Assembly (NCBI RefSeq): GCF_009939005.1
Contig: NZ_JAACJS010000002.1
Location: forward strand, 712,646 to 776,645
DNA: 64,000 nt
Direction of reading: 5' to 3'
Source: Sediminibacterium roseum
GTDB taxonomy: Bacteria; Bacteroidota; Bacteroidia; Chitinophagales; Chitinophagaceae
This document shows positions 18,453-26,526 of the stretch, one piece after another. The translations under genes and the position numbers were made by a program. The notes under the pieces were generated by a model, which saw only the letters and a program-made list of their open reading frames with translations, searched no databases and was not told the origin of the DNA. Numbering within the stretch: position 1 is the first letter of the stretch; each line of letters starts with the position of its first letter.

Positions 18453-18647
18453 TGTATTTTAATTTTTAATTTTTGATGATTGAGGATTGATGGGTATTAC
18501 TTCCCTTCCTTGCAAAGTTACCGCGCGTCGTTTCCGGGCGGTTTTCGAATTGCGATCAATAAATACAACACTGTGTCATTGTTGGCCGGTATAATTACAA
18601 CGTTGTGGCAATGTTTTGGTTCATTCCGGCAGATCCGTTACAATTGC
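18453..18647. other. Divergent intergenic region copA-tsaE
   Basis: No gene. On the minus strand TAACTTTG (18513-18520) could be the -7 box of copA, though no good -33 element is at the right distance. Repeated TTGTGTCATTGTTGG/ACGTTGTGGCAATG-type sequence around 18570-18615 forms no convincing palindrome. Confidence 0.4.
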
Positions 18648-18655
18648 TAATTTTG
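18648..18655 (+). promoter_or_regulatory. -7 box of tsaE
   Basis: TAATTTTG matches TAnnTTTG and ends 4 nt before the ATG at 18660, implying a leaderless or nearly leaderless transcript. The nearest TTTG upstream is 29 nt away, too far for a standard -33 element. Confidence 0.5.
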
Positions 18656-18659
18656 CCTC

Positions 18660-19067
18660 ATGGATGCAACTTTCACACTCGACCAACTCAAACCCACCGC
18701 CATCGCGCTTTGGAACGAAGGCAAGAGCCACAAGGTATGGGCTTTTCATGCTGCAATGGGAACGGGTAAGACCACTTTCATTCATGCACTCTGCGAGTCG
18801 CTGGGCGTGCGCTCTGCCATCAGCAGTCCAACCTTTGCCATCATCAATGAATATACAAGTCCGGAAGCGGGCACCATCTTTCATATGGACTGGTACCGTC
18901 TCAAGAACGAGGAAGAGGGTGTGAATGCGGGCGTTGAAGACAGCCTTCAAAGCAATGCCTACTGCCTGGTGGAATGGCCCGAAAATGCCCCCGGTCTTTT
19001 GCCGGATGATGCTTTTCATGTATACCTGGAGGTGGTAGATGAAAAGACAAGGAGGGTGAGGAGTTAA
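18660..19067 (+). CDS. tsaE: tRNA threonylcarbamoyladenosine biosynthesis ATPase TsaE
   Basis: A 135-residue P-loop ATPase needed, with TsaB and TsaD, for the t6A modification at position 37 of ANN-decoding tRNAs. The Walker A motif is GTGKTTF (about residues 38-44). The Thr-rich switch SSPTFAIINEY, HMDWYRL and the C-terminal VEWPENA are diagnostic for TsaE. Length is normal. It lies 81 bp before alanine dehydrogenase on the same strand, but each gene has its own TAnnTTTG box directly before its start, so they may be transcribed separately. Confidence 0.95.
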   Translation: MDATFTLDQLKPTAIALWNEGKSHKVWAFHAAMGTGKTTFIHALCESLGVRSAISSPTFAIINEYTSPEAGTIFHMDWYRLKNEEEGVNAGVEDSLQSNAYCLVEWPENAPGLLPDDAFHVYLEVVDEKTRRVRS

Positions 19068-19136
19068 GGGTTGGGTAGCGAACCCGGTTTTTTTTAAAAA
19101 CACTGTTAACACCCCGTTCCAGACTCCAAACTTCAC

Positions 19137-19144
19137 TAATTTTG
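19137..19144 (+). promoter_or_regulatory. -7 box of alanine dehydrogenase gene
   Basis: TAATTTTG ends 4 nt before the ATG at 19149, the same spacing as at tsaE. No clear -33 match. Confidence 0.5.
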
Positions 19145-19148
19145 CCGC

Positions 19149-20360
19149 ATGGCTACAAAACCGTCTATCAGTCCGTCTTTCACTTACGAAACGCTTGAGG
19201 AGACCCTCGATGTAAAACCGAAGGGTGAGAAGCTGAACATCGGTATCCCCAAAGAGATCGCGTTCCAGGAAAACCGTATTGCGCTTACGCCGGATGCGGT
19301 GGGTGTATTGGTGGCCAATGGCAACCAGGTAGCGGTGGAACACAATGCGGGCGAGGGCAGCCATTTTTCCGATAAAGATTATTCAGAGGCGGGTGCGCGT
19401 ATTGTTTACGAGCGCGACGAGATTTTCAAATGCCCGATCCTTGTGAAGAGCGCGCCGCCGGTTGAAGAAGATATGCCGCTGCTGCAGATGAACCAGACCA
19501 TTGTGTCGCCCATTCACCTGTCTGCGCTCAAAAAAGAATACATCGAGAAGATGATGGAGAAACGCATTACGGCGTTGAGTTTTGAGAATTTCAAAGATGG
19601 GAGCGGCACGTACCCGATCGTTCGCAGCATGAGCGAGATCGCCGGTAGTGCGGTGATGCTGATCGCGGGCCAGTACCTCAGCAGCTTTAACAAAGGCAAG
19701 GGCGTATTGCTTGGCGGCATCAGCGGTATCCCGCCCACCAAAGTAGTGATCATAGGTGCGGGCATTGTGGGCGAGTTTGCCACACGCAATGCACTTGCAT
19801 TGGGCGCTTCGGTGAAGGTGTTCGACAACAATGTATACCGGCTGAAGCAACTGCAGAATAACCTGGGGCAGCGCATCTGGACCAGCGTTCTTGAACCGCG
19901 TATCCTGTCGAAGCAATTGAAAACATGCGAGGTGGCCGTGGGTTGTTTGAGCAATGAGTATGGCCGTGCGCCTGTTGTGGTAACAGAAGAGATGGTAGAG
20001 GCCATGCGGCCGGGAAGCATCATCATTGATGTGGCGATAGACCGCGGCGGTTGTTTTGAAACGAGCGAGCTTACCAGTTACGAAGAGCCAACATTTGTAA
20101 AACACGATGTGATCCATTACTGTGTACCCAATATACCAAGCGGCTTTGCACGCACGGCGAGCCAGGCCATCAGCAATGTGTTGATGCCATTGGTACTCGA
20201 CATTAGCGATGAAGGTGGTATCGAGGAAATGGTGTGGCACAATTTCAACCTGCGCGAGGGCATCTATATGTTCAAGGGTGCGCTCACCGATTTCTACATC
20301 AGCCAGCGCTTTGATCTCAAGTATACCGATCTGAATCTACTGATCGCCAGCAGGCGCTGA
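19149..20360 (+). CDS. ald: Alanine dehydrogenase
   Basis: A 403-residue member of the AlaDH/PNT family, which reversibly deaminates L-alanine to pyruvate with NAD+. The N-terminal domain carries IGIPKEI and NRIALTPDAV. The Rossmann domain shows VVIIGAGIVGEFATRNALALG, with DNNVYRLKQLQ placing an Asp for NAD binding. IIDVAIDRGGCFETS and VPNIPSGFARTAS are signature loops. The protein is about 30 residues longer than the Bacillus enzyme because of an N-terminal extension, a form common in Bacteroidota. The close relative, transhydrogenase alpha subunit, is less likely because no pntB-like gene follows. Confidence 0.9.
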   Translation: MATKPSISPSFTYETLEETLDVKPKGEKLNIGIPKEIAFQENRIALTPDAVGVLVANGNQVAVEHNAGEGSHFSDKDYSEAGARIVYERDEIFKCPILVKSAPPVEEDMPLLQMNQTIVSPIHLSALKKEYIEKMMEKRITALSFENFKDGSGTYPIVRSMSEIAGSAVMLIAGQYLSSFNKGKGVLLGGISGIPPTKVVIIGAGIVGEFATRNALALGASVKVFDNNVYRLKQLQNNLGQRIWTSVLEPRILSKQLKTCEVAVGCLSNEYGRAPVVVTEEMVEAMRPGSIIIDVAIDRGGCFETSELTSYEEPTFVKHDVIHYCVPNIPSGFARTASQAISNVLMPLVLDISDEGGIEEMVWHNFNLREGIYMFKGALTDFYISQRFDLKYTDLNLLIASRR

Positions 20361-20381
20361 GAAAACAACCGTTAGAACCCG

Positions 20382-20825
20382 TTAGTCTTTCAGCCTGAAA
20401 GTAAAGTCGTCAAACGAAACAGGAAGCCCGAACTGCGAAGCATTTTCCGTGATATAACGCAGCGTTGCCATCAACTCATGGAAATCCGATGGTTTTCTAA
20501 CGAACAGCGCCGCGTTGAGCCGGTGTGTTTCTTTGATCACCTCTTCATTGCCGGCCGTTGTAAATACAATCACCTTTAAATTTCTCCCAGGTATTGTTTC
20601 TTTCAGAGATGCAAGTGTTTCAAGCCCGTTTTTTTGTGGCATGTTCAGATCGAGAAAGATAAGATCTGGTTCTTCCTCTTTGTGCGCCAACGCATGCTCA
20701 AGGGCAATTCCATTTTCAAATTCGTCGAGCTGAAAAGGAAGGCCAAGCTCCTGCAGGGCGGCCCTGAACAGGTACCTGTCGTCCGCATCATCGTCGGCAT
20801 AAAATATTTTTATTGTGTTGGCCAC
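20382..20825 (-). CDS. Single-domain response regulator (Rcp1/CheY-like)
   Basis: A receiver domain without an output domain, about 147 residues from GTG 20825 (VANTIKIFYADDD...). The frame can be extended to a TTG at 20855, but the shorter start fits the family better. The acidic pocket is ADDDADD, the phospho-acceptor is Asp in LIFLDLNMPQKNG, the switch Thr is in FTTAGNEE, and Lys is in VRKPSD. Proteins of this type act as phospho-relay intermediates, for example with hybrid kinases or phytochromes. The heme-oxygenase-fold gene lies upstream on the same strand, separated by a strong hairpin. Confidence 0.85.
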   Translation of the reverse strand: MANTIKIFYADDDADDRYLFRAALQELGLPFQLDEFENGIALEHALAHKEEEPDLIFLDLNMPQKNGLETLASLKETIPGRNLKVIVFTTAGNEEVIKETHRLNAALFVRKPSDFHELMATLRYITENASQFGLPVSFDDFTFRLKD

Positions 20826-20886
20826 GCCTTTGTTGTAGGCGATAAATGTATTCAAAAAATAAATTCACTTTCCACGGCCCACAATA

Positions 20887-20920
20887 TTTTAACTACCGCA
20901 AACGGTTGCGGTAGTTAAAA
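20887..20920. terminator. Perfect 15-bp hairpin, probable terminator
   Basis: TTTTAACTACCGCAA (20887-20901) and TTGCGGTAGTTAAAA (20906-20920) are perfectly complementary around a 4-nt loop. It lies 3' of the heme-oxygenase-fold gene (minus strand) and 5' of the response regulator. The U-tract is short, so an operator or RNA-processing role is not excluded. Confidence 0.65.
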
Positions 20921-21018
20921 TGTGTTCATGAAAATGATGTGTTAAGATTTTCCCGGGAGCGTGAAATGGAGAAGAACGGAAATAAAGGGAAACATAATTT
21001 GTTTTCCTGTCCCACATC

Positions 21019-21618
21019 TTACTTAAGCGATTCGTCTGTCATCAACTGATCAAGCAACCGGTAGGTTCTCAATGCCCCGTCTATGATGATCTCCTTTTTG
21101 TCGTTGTTTTCCGCGATGGCCGCAAAATTTTTGAGGAAGCGCTGCCACATGGCGTCTGAACGGTCGCCGTGCATAACAAAATAACTGATCTTGTCGGCCG
21201 TTTTTTCGCCGAGCGCGGCTTTGAGGTGTTCCTGCACCAGGTGTCCGCCAAGGGTAGAACTTTCCAGCACATACAAAGCGCCGAGTGCGGCATATGCGTC
21301 AGGATACATCGACCTGAAATAAGCTTCCGGTAGTACTTCAAAAGAAGTGGTATCTACTTTTAATTTCTGCAGGTCGTTTTCAATCGCGGAAGTTTTTTTT
21401 CTTTCCTGCAGATCGGGCACAAGATCTTTGAGTTCAGGAAAAATATAATTCTCAAAACCAGCAATAAAACCATACAGCGCCGAAAGGTATTTTTTATAGT
21501 AGTCTTCCGTTACGTCTTTTCCCATCAGGTGCACAGACAAAATATTTTGTCCGAACCGGGCGCGCCAGTCTGCCGTTCTTTCCAGTAATTCTTCGATAAA
21601 TGGATTTGTCATATACAT
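21019..21618 (-). CDS. Heme-oxygenase-fold protein (BphO-like) lacking the proximal histidine
   Basis: A 199-residue all-helical protein. The family signature is in LSALYGFIAGFE and in LGALYVLESSTLGGHLVQ (about residues 115-132), the distal helix that covers haem in biliverdin-producing heme oxygenases. The N-terminal helix should read L-x-x-x-T-x-x-x-H, with the His binding haem iron. Here it reads LLERTADWRARF, so Arg occupies the His place. The protein may therefore bind another ligand, or no haem. A likely start is the second Met (MTNPFIEEL). No phytochrome gene is nearby. An HO-fold assignment is solid; enzyme activity is doubtful. Confidence 0.75.
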   Translation of the reverse strand: MYMTNPFIEELLERTADWRARFGQNILSVHLMGKDVTEDYYKKYLSALYGFIAGFENYIFPELKDLVPDLQERKKTSAIENDLQKLKVDTTSFEVLPEAYFRSMYPDAYAALGALYVLESSTLGGHLVQEHLKAALGEKTADKISYFVMHGDRSDAMWQRFLKNFAAIAENNDKKEIIIDGALRTYRLLDQLMTDESLK

Positions 21619-21783
21619 ACTTTACCTAAAATGTAGAAAAAAGCATACCGCTGCCTGTGGAATAAATTATACATGCGTTTCCTGTGTTTAGCGAAGGGTA
21701 TTGCTAATACAGCATTCTTTTAAACAACAACGGTTCATATGCTGAGGGCACGCCAATTGTGGGTGTATGTTAAAATCAATGTT

Positions 21784-22299
21784 ATGGGAGATGTTAAAAA
21801 CCTGGTAAGTACAGAAGCGATCGAAAAGATCAGGGAACTGGCGAAGAATGCAGACATCTGCATGTTTACCACTTCGCTTTCGCAATTGCCGTTAACGGCG
21901 CGGCCAATGAGTACGGTTGATATTGATGCCGAAGGAAACATATGGTTCATCAGCATGCGCTCAAGCGCGAAGAACCGGGAAGTGACGGCAGACAAACGGG
22001 TTCAGCTTTTTTATGCATCGCGCAACAGCAACGAGTACCTGAGCGTGTATGGTGAAGCGGAAGTGGTTATAGACAAGGAATTGTTTAAGGAGAAATGGGT
22101 GCCTGAAGCAAAAGCGTGGATGGAGAAGGGAACAGACGATCCCGAAATGAGCCTTATCAAGGTAACGCCCGTGGATTCTTATTATTGGGATACCAAACAC
22201 AACAAACTTGTTGCCCTTGCAAAAATGGCAACCGCCATCATTACCGGAACAAAAGCCGAAGACGACGACGGCGTGCAGGGGAAAGCGATCATTTCCTGA
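21784..22299 (+). CDS. Pyridoxamine 5'-phosphate oxidase-fold protein (general stress protein 26-like)
   Basis: A 171-residue split-barrel flavin-binding protein. I start at ATG 21784 (MGDVKNLVSTE...); the frame opens at 21739 but the first 15 residues lack family character. The stretches ARPMSTVDIDAEGNIWFIS, NREVTADKRVQLFYAS and YLSVYGEAEVV match the GsiB/YdaG general-stress group, which bind FMN or F420-like flavins. The C-terminus includes SYYWDTKHNKLVALAKM and an acidic tail. It is divergent from the heme-oxygenase-fold gene, with 165 bp between. The physiological substrate is unknown. Confidence 0.85.
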   Translation: MGDVKNLVSTEAIEKIRELAKNADICMFTTSLSQLPLTARPMSTVDIDAEGNIWFISMRSSAKNREVTADKRVQLFYASRNSNEYLSVYGEAEVVIDKELFKEKWVPEAKAWMEKGTDDPEMSLIKVTPVDSYYWDTKHNKLVALAKMATAIITGTKAEDDDGVQGKAIIS

Positions 22300-22332
22300 G
22301 CAGGTTCAGCGCATGGAAGAGTGCCTTGTAAT

Positions 22333-23265
22333 TTAGGGCCGCTTTACCGGTGCCAGCTTGCCGCTGCTGTCTTCAACATGCAGCAATGAGGTATCGAGCC
22401 CATCAAGAAATATAACGGCATGCAGGGACGAAAACTTTGTGGCATCCTGTTGCCATGACCAGGCTTGTTTTCCTTCCGGGGTAAACTCAAGCAGTTGTGT
22501 TCCGCTGTTGCCGAAGCCTGCGCCATGGCCCTGCCAGTTGATCACGGCGTAGTTTCCATTGGGAAGTATTTGCAGGCCGGCGAAAAAATTGGGTTTAGCA
22601 GCAGGCGGGGCGGTTATCGTGCGAAGCAGGTTGCCGTCTTTGCCAAAGAACTGCAGGCTGACTGCATAACCGGTGCTTACAACCGTTTCACCGTTTGCCA
22701 GTCGAATGGCCTGCCAGGCATGTGGCTTGTCTTTATTGGCAATCTTTGCCTGCCAGGTGATGTTACCCGAAGCATCGCCTTCAAACACGATTTCATCGGC
22801 GGTAACGAGAAATGTATTGGACGCTGTTTCGCGGATCAACCTGACATAACCAAAACCCGGGTAAACAATTTTGCGCTGCACTTCACCCGAAGGGTTTACC
22901 TCTACCAGCACAATGCCTTGTTTTTCCTGCCAGTTGGCGCCAACGAGCATGGTATTGCCATTCTTTAACCTCCGTGCAGAAACGGTTCCGGGAAAGCTGG
23001 TAAGCTCCGACACTTTCTTTCCCGTTGCAATATCGTGTTCCTCGTAACCATTGCCTGTGCCCACGAGTACGCGGCCGTTGCCAACAAGCTGTATATCGCG
23101 CCCCGCAGGAATGGGGGTGTACCAATTTTTTTCGGGATGCGCCTCGTCTATAAAAGCGAGTTGTGAAATGCCTTCATCGCGCAGTAAAAAATGCCGTTGG
23201 GTGTTTTGACCCAGCACTGCGGATGCGGATAACAGGAACAGGGCGATGGACAGGAGCGTTTTCAT
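22333..23265 (-). CDS. Exported beta-propeller protein of unknown function
   Basis: A 310-residue protein from ATG 23265, starting with a clear signal peptide (MKTLLSIALFLLSASAVLG). The remainder is a series of short beta-strand repeats with Asn-Gly/Gly-Asn turns (GNGRVLVGTGNGYEEHD, RLKNGNTMLVGANW, LPNGNYAVINWQG), as in PQQ-type or arylsulfotransferase-like propellers. No catalytic motif is recognisable. The gene ends 33 bp from the convergent stress-protein gene. The small ferredoxin-fold gene lies directly upstream. Localisation to the periplasm is inferred from the signal peptide. Confidence 0.75.
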   Translation of the reverse strand: MKTLLSIALFLLSASAVLGQNTQRHFLLRDEGISQLAFIDEAHPEKNWYTPIPAGRDIQLVGNGRVLVGTGNGYEEHDIATGKKVSELTSFPGTVSARRLKNGNTMLVGANWQEKQGIVLVEVNPSGEVQRKIVYPGFGYVRLIRETASNTFLVTADEIVFEGDASGNITWQAKIANKDKPHAWQAIRLANGETVVSTGYAVSLQFFGKDGNLLRTITAPPAAKPNFFAGLQILPNGNYAVINWQGHGAGFGNSGTQLLEFTPEGKQAWSWQQDATKFSSLHAVIFLDGLDTSLLHVEDSSGKLAPVKRP

Positions 23266-23339
23266 TGCGGGCCGTTTGGTGTTTGAAAGATAATAATTTT
23301 CGGGGTTGAGGACGCGCAGATCTTTTGTGCCGCTTACTG

Positions 23340-23546
23340 TCAAAGTTCAACACAATGGAAGCCGTGCATCTTCAGTGTATCAATAACCATTGTAGATATA
23401 TCTTCAGGGCCGTCTATGCGCAGGATCTTGTCGCAGTCCCACAGGTCAAAGTTCCATTGGTGAATGGATTTGATCCCGTCGAGGTGCGGTTTCAGCTGGT
23501 TGATCTTTGTGATGGAATCTACGGTTGTTTTAAAAACCAGTATCAT
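23340..23546 (-). CDS. Small conserved protein, possible ferredoxin-like fold
   Basis: A 68-residue protein, MILVFKTTVDSITKINQLKP..., with an alternating strand-helix-strand-strand-helix-strand pattern like heavy-metal-associated domains but without a CxxC pair. The middle reads WNFDLWDCDKILRI, a motif I associate with short Bacteroidota proteins of unknown function. It is located between the propeller protein and DinB on the same strand. A single cysteine in the middle and one near the C-terminus are present. Coding status is likely from composition; function is unknown. Confidence 0.65.
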   Translation of the reverse strand: MILVFKTTVDSITKINQLKPHLDGIKSIHQWNFDLWDCDKILRIDGPEDISTMVIDTLKMHGFHCVEL

Positions 23547-23610
23547 AGTGCATGTTTGGTTTACAACGGGCGGAAACCGCTAACAATGCGGTTTCCGCCC
23601 GTGTGGGTGA

Positions 23611-24108
23611 TCAAAAACTCATATCATCTGCGCTCGGCCCATAGCTGCCGGGGATAGGAACATCGAGCAGGCGGAGGAACACGCCCAGTTGCGCGCGGTG
23701 ATGGGTTACCTGGTTAAAGGTTACGCGGATCCAATCTATCTTCGGTTCTGTGCTGTAAATGGTATCGCCATTGCGGAGCGTCCACATTTCGCTGAGCGTT
23801 TCTTCTTTAGCTTCAGCAAGCGCTTTTCTGCCTTCGAGTAAATTGGCCTCGAAAAAATCCACCAGTTGTTTGGTGTCGTTAATCGGCTTCTGTTCGTAAG
23901 GGTTTGCCGCAAAATCGAGCTCGTTGGTGTCCAGGATCATTCCGATCCACAACGAAAGCTCTGCAATATGCGTGGTAAGCTGGCGGATGGTCATGCTTTT
24001 GGGATGCGGCTGCCAATCGTACTTATCGTTTGGCACGATCGACAACATTTTACGCGTAATAACCGCTTCTTTCTCGAACTCTTTCTGGAATTGTTTGATG
24101 TGTGACAT
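23611..24108 (-). CDS. DinB family protein
   Basis: A 165-residue four-helix-bundle protein from ATG 24108 (MSHIKQFQKEFEKE...). Three metal-binding histidines are expected in this superfamily, and candidates are in LTTHIAELSLW (near residue 47), and in FNQVTHHRAQLGVFLRLL (near residues 135-140). The C-terminal VPIPGSYGPSADD loop is also typical. DinB/YfiT proteins are metal-dependent transferases, often thiol-dependent, mostly of unknown substrate. A WYL regulator of the YafY type lies 109 bp upstream on the same strand, a common pairing. Confidence 0.87.
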   Translation of the reverse strand: MSHIKQFQKEFEKEAVITRKMLSIVPNDKYDWQPHPKSMTIRQLTTHIAELSLWIGMILDTNELDFAANPYEQKPINDTKQLVDFFEANLLEGRKALAEAKEETLSEMWTLRNGDTIYSTEPKIDWIRVTFNQVTHHRAQLGVFLRLLDVPIPGSYGPSADDMSF

Positions 24109-24216
24109 TTTCTTTGTTTTTGGTTTAGGATACAAAGAAAACCTGGGGTAGTGACAACAGTATGTCAACAGGATTCCACGAAATCAAACTTTTTTTTCGG
24201 GGGCGGTGCCGGAAGC

Positions 24217-25179
24217 TCAGGAGCGGGCAGGGGGGGCGAGTTTCTTTCGCAGCTTTTCAACAAGATCCCGCACCACATCCGTTAATTCCAAGGGCCTCAC
24301 GATCTCTGCCTGTTCACCAAACAACAAATAGAATTTGGCAAAGCCGGTAAGCGATTCGGTGAGAAATGTCATTTCAATTTTATCATCCACCTCGCGCTGC
24401 GATACAAAGCCGTTGTAGAACTTTTGTTCACCGAAATAACGCATGATCTCTTTGTTCACAAGTATAATGATGGTATGGAGTTCCTTTTCTTTGGATACCC
24501 TTGATAGGAACGATTTCAGCGCCGGATGTGTTTTATTGAAACGGATGGCGGTAATGGAGAGGTATTTGATATGGTCTACCCTGAAGGTCCTGTAATCTTT
24601 CCTGAGCGTGCACCATGCAATGAGGTACCAATACCGTCCCATGAAAAAAATGCCAACCGGCTCGATGTTGCGGTTGCTTTTGGATTGCGAATGCTCCGCA
24701 AAATAATCGATGTTAACAACCGAGCTCTCTGCTATCGCTTTCAGGATCTGCTGCAGGTAGGCCGTTTCATTTTTATGCCTCGAAAAATAGGGGCTCTCCA
24801 CCACCTCGATATGCTGTTCCATATTTTCGAGATGATCGCGTTCTGTAAGGCGAAGAACCGACCTGATCTTGAACATGGCCGCCTGGTACATTGCCTGTGT
24901 GGAATGATCCGTTAATTTTTCAACGAGTTTTTCGGCAGTTAACAGAGCCGTGGCCTCATCCCGGGTAAACATAACGGGCGGCAGGCGAAACCCTTCCATG
25001 ATCGAATAACCAACACCGGCCTCGCCGATAACAGGAACGCCGGCTTCTTCGATTGTTTTGATGTCGCGGTAAACGGTACGCAGGCTGATGTTGAACCTGT
25101 CGGCCATATCCTGCGCCTTCACCACGCGGCGTGATTGAAGCTGGATGAGAATGGCGGTTACGCGGTCGATGCGGTTCAT
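24217..25179 (-). CDS. YafY-type WYL-domain transcriptional regulator
   Basis: A 320-residue regulator with an N-terminal winged helix (residues 1-60: AQDMADRFNISLRTVYRDIKTIEEAGVPV as the recognition region) and a WYL domain. The WYL triad is in IEPVGIFFMGRYWYLIAWC (about residues 170-190). A C-terminal WCX extension follows. WYL regulators bind nucleic-acid or nucleotide ligands and often control DNA-damage or defence genes. The DinB gene immediately downstream is the probable target. A pure defence role is not supported by neighbours. Confidence 0.88.
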   Translation of the reverse strand: MNRIDRVTAILIQLQSRRVVKAQDMADRFNISLRTVYRDIKTIEEAGVPVIGEAGVGYSIMEGFRLPPVMFTRDEATALLTAEKLVEKLTDHSTQAMYQAAMFKIRSVLRLTERDHLENMEQHIEVVESPYFSRHKNETAYLQQILKAIAESSVVNIDYFAEHSQSKSNRNIEPVGIFFMGRYWYLIAWCTLRKDYRTFRVDHIKYLSITAIRFNKTHPALKSFLSRVSKEKELHTIIILVNKEIMRYFGEQKFYNGFVSQREVDDKIEMTFLTESLTGFAKFYLLFGEQAEIVRPLELTDVVRDLVEKLRKKLAPPARS

Positions 25180-25242
25180 GTGAATTCTGGATATTGGATC
25201 GTGATTCGTCGGTTGTAACCTGTTGGAATAATCGGGTGGCTA

Positions 25243-25533
25243 TTATTCAGCCTCTTTGTTCATAAAATACAAATGGCTGATCACGTTGTTCTTCTCATTG
25301 TCGGCAGCCGTGCGCAGCTGCTCGCAGATGGTATTGCATTCCTGCGCGGCTTTTTCATGATCGGTTTTGCCGGTTTTGATCAGTTGTTCGAGTTCGATCT
25401 GCCTTTTTAAGATCTCTGCAGAAAGAAAAGAATTGGCAATGGTTCGCGCCATCAAAAATTCAAGCACGTGGCCCATATTGAGTTGGTAACCTTTTCCATC
25501 GCCGGCCAGCTGCTCAATGTCAGGATCTTTCAT
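25243..25533 (-). CDS. Small helical protein of unknown function
   Basis: A 96-residue, mostly helical, acidic protein (MKDPDIEQLAGDGKGYQLN...), with an IELEQLIKTGKTDHEKAAQECNTICEQL-like amphipathic helix region containing two cysteines. No signal peptide or known motif. It lies 63 bp upstream of the WYL regulator on the same strand and divergent from the beta-lactamase gene. I do not recognise the family. Confidence 0.55.
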   Translation of the reverse strand: MKDPDIEQLAGDGKGYQLNMGHVLEFLMARTIANSFLSAEILKRQIELEQLIKTGKTDHEKAAQECNTICEQLRTAADNEKNNVISHLYFMNKEAE

Positions 25534-25609
25534 AACAATAACTTTTGCGGTTGAAATCGTTTCAACAATTATACGGCTAATCTGTTAGATTATCTTGTTT
25601 TGTGTTTAC

Positions 25610-25617
25610 TACCTTTG
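25610..25617 (+). promoter_or_regulatory. -7 box upstream of the metallo-beta-lactamase gene
   Basis: TACCTTTG fits TAnnTTTG, 17 nt before the ATG at 25635. A TTAG 21 nt upstream is a one-mismatch candidate for the -33 element. Confidence 0.4.
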
Positions 25618-25634
25618 GTACAAAGAACCGGGAA

Positions 25635-26507
25635 ATGAAAACAAAGATCCTCATCCTGCTGTTTGTATTTTTTGTGTTCAGGTTGCCCGCGCAAAAGATC
25701 ATCCCTCCGCCTAATGTGCAGCCATCCTGGTCGCAGCCCTTTGCACCTTTTCATATTGTTGGCAACCTGTACTATGTGGGAACGTATGACCTGGCTTCTT
25801 ATCTCATCGTTACAAAAGCAGGAAACATCCTCATCAATACCGGGCTGGCAGAATCGGCGCCGCTGATCAAAAAAAATATTGAAACGCTGGGCTTCCGGCT
25901 CCGCGACATAAAAATATTGCTTACCACACAGGCCCATTACGATCATGTTGGTGCGATGGCCGAATTGAAAGCGTTGACCAGGGCATCCATGATGACGCTG
26001 CAGGGAGATGTGGCCGTACTGGCCGATGGCGGAAATTCCGATTATGTTTTTGGTGGAAAAGGAAGCACATTCAAACCCGTAAAAACGGATCGTGTGTTGA
26101 GAGACAAGGATCTTATTACACTTGGTGAGACCACGCTGACCGTGCACAACAGCGCGGGACATACAAAAGGTTCAACCAGTTTCTCTTTCCCGGTGAAGGA
26201 AGGAAACAAAACGTACACGGTTCTCATCGCCAACATGCCAACCATACTGGATGATGTGAAACTGGCGGGCATGCCGGGTTACCGTGATGTGGCAAAAGAT
26301 TTTGCGGCAACATTTTCATCCCTGAAAAAAATGAAATTTGATATATTCCTCGCATCACACGCGAGCCAATTTGGGCTGCATGAAAAATACAAGGCGGGCG
26401 ATGCTTACGATCCTGAACGGTTTGCAGATCATGGAATGTTTTTGACGAACCTTGCGGCGCTGGAAGAAATTTACAAAGCACGTTTGCGTAAGGAAGGAAT
26501 ACGGTGA
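25635..26507 (+). CDS. Subclass B3 metallo-beta-lactamase, GOB-like Gln variant
   Basis: A 290-residue protein from ATG 25635 with signal peptide MKTKILILLFVFFVFRLPAQ. The zinc motif reads TTQAHYDHVG, where the first His of the canonical HxHxDH is Gln, as in the GOB enzymes of Elizabethkingia. Further ligands are His in HNSAGHTKGSTSF and His in FLASHASQFGLH. B3 signatures IVTKAGNILINTG and ANMPTILDDVKL are present. B3 enzymes hydrolyse penicillins, cephalosporins and carbapenems in the periplasm. Chromosomal B3 genes are common in environmental Bacteroidota. No LysR/AmpR regulator is next to it; activity is predicted, not shown. Confidence 0.88.
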   Translation: MKTKILILLFVFFVFRLPAQKIIPPPNVQPSWSQPFAPFHIVGNLYYVGTYDLASYLIVTKAGNILINTGLAESAPLIKKNIETLGFRLRDIKILLTTQAHYDHVGAMAELKALTRASMMTLQGDVAVLADGGNSDYVFGGKGSTFKPVKTDRVLRDKDLITLGETTLTVHNSAGHTKGSTSFSFPVKEGNKTYTVLIANMPTILDDVKLAGMPGYRDVAKDFAATFSSLKKMKFDIFLASHASQFGLHEKYKAGDAYDPERFADHGMFLTNLAALEEIYKARLRKEGIR

Positions 26508-26526
26508 TGCATTGTTGCCGGTTTGA

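Noticed and set aside
19383..20240. 285-residue antisense frame over alanine dehydrogenase
   Set aside because: Shadow of a conserved gene on the opposite strand; His/Arg-rich translation without motifs.
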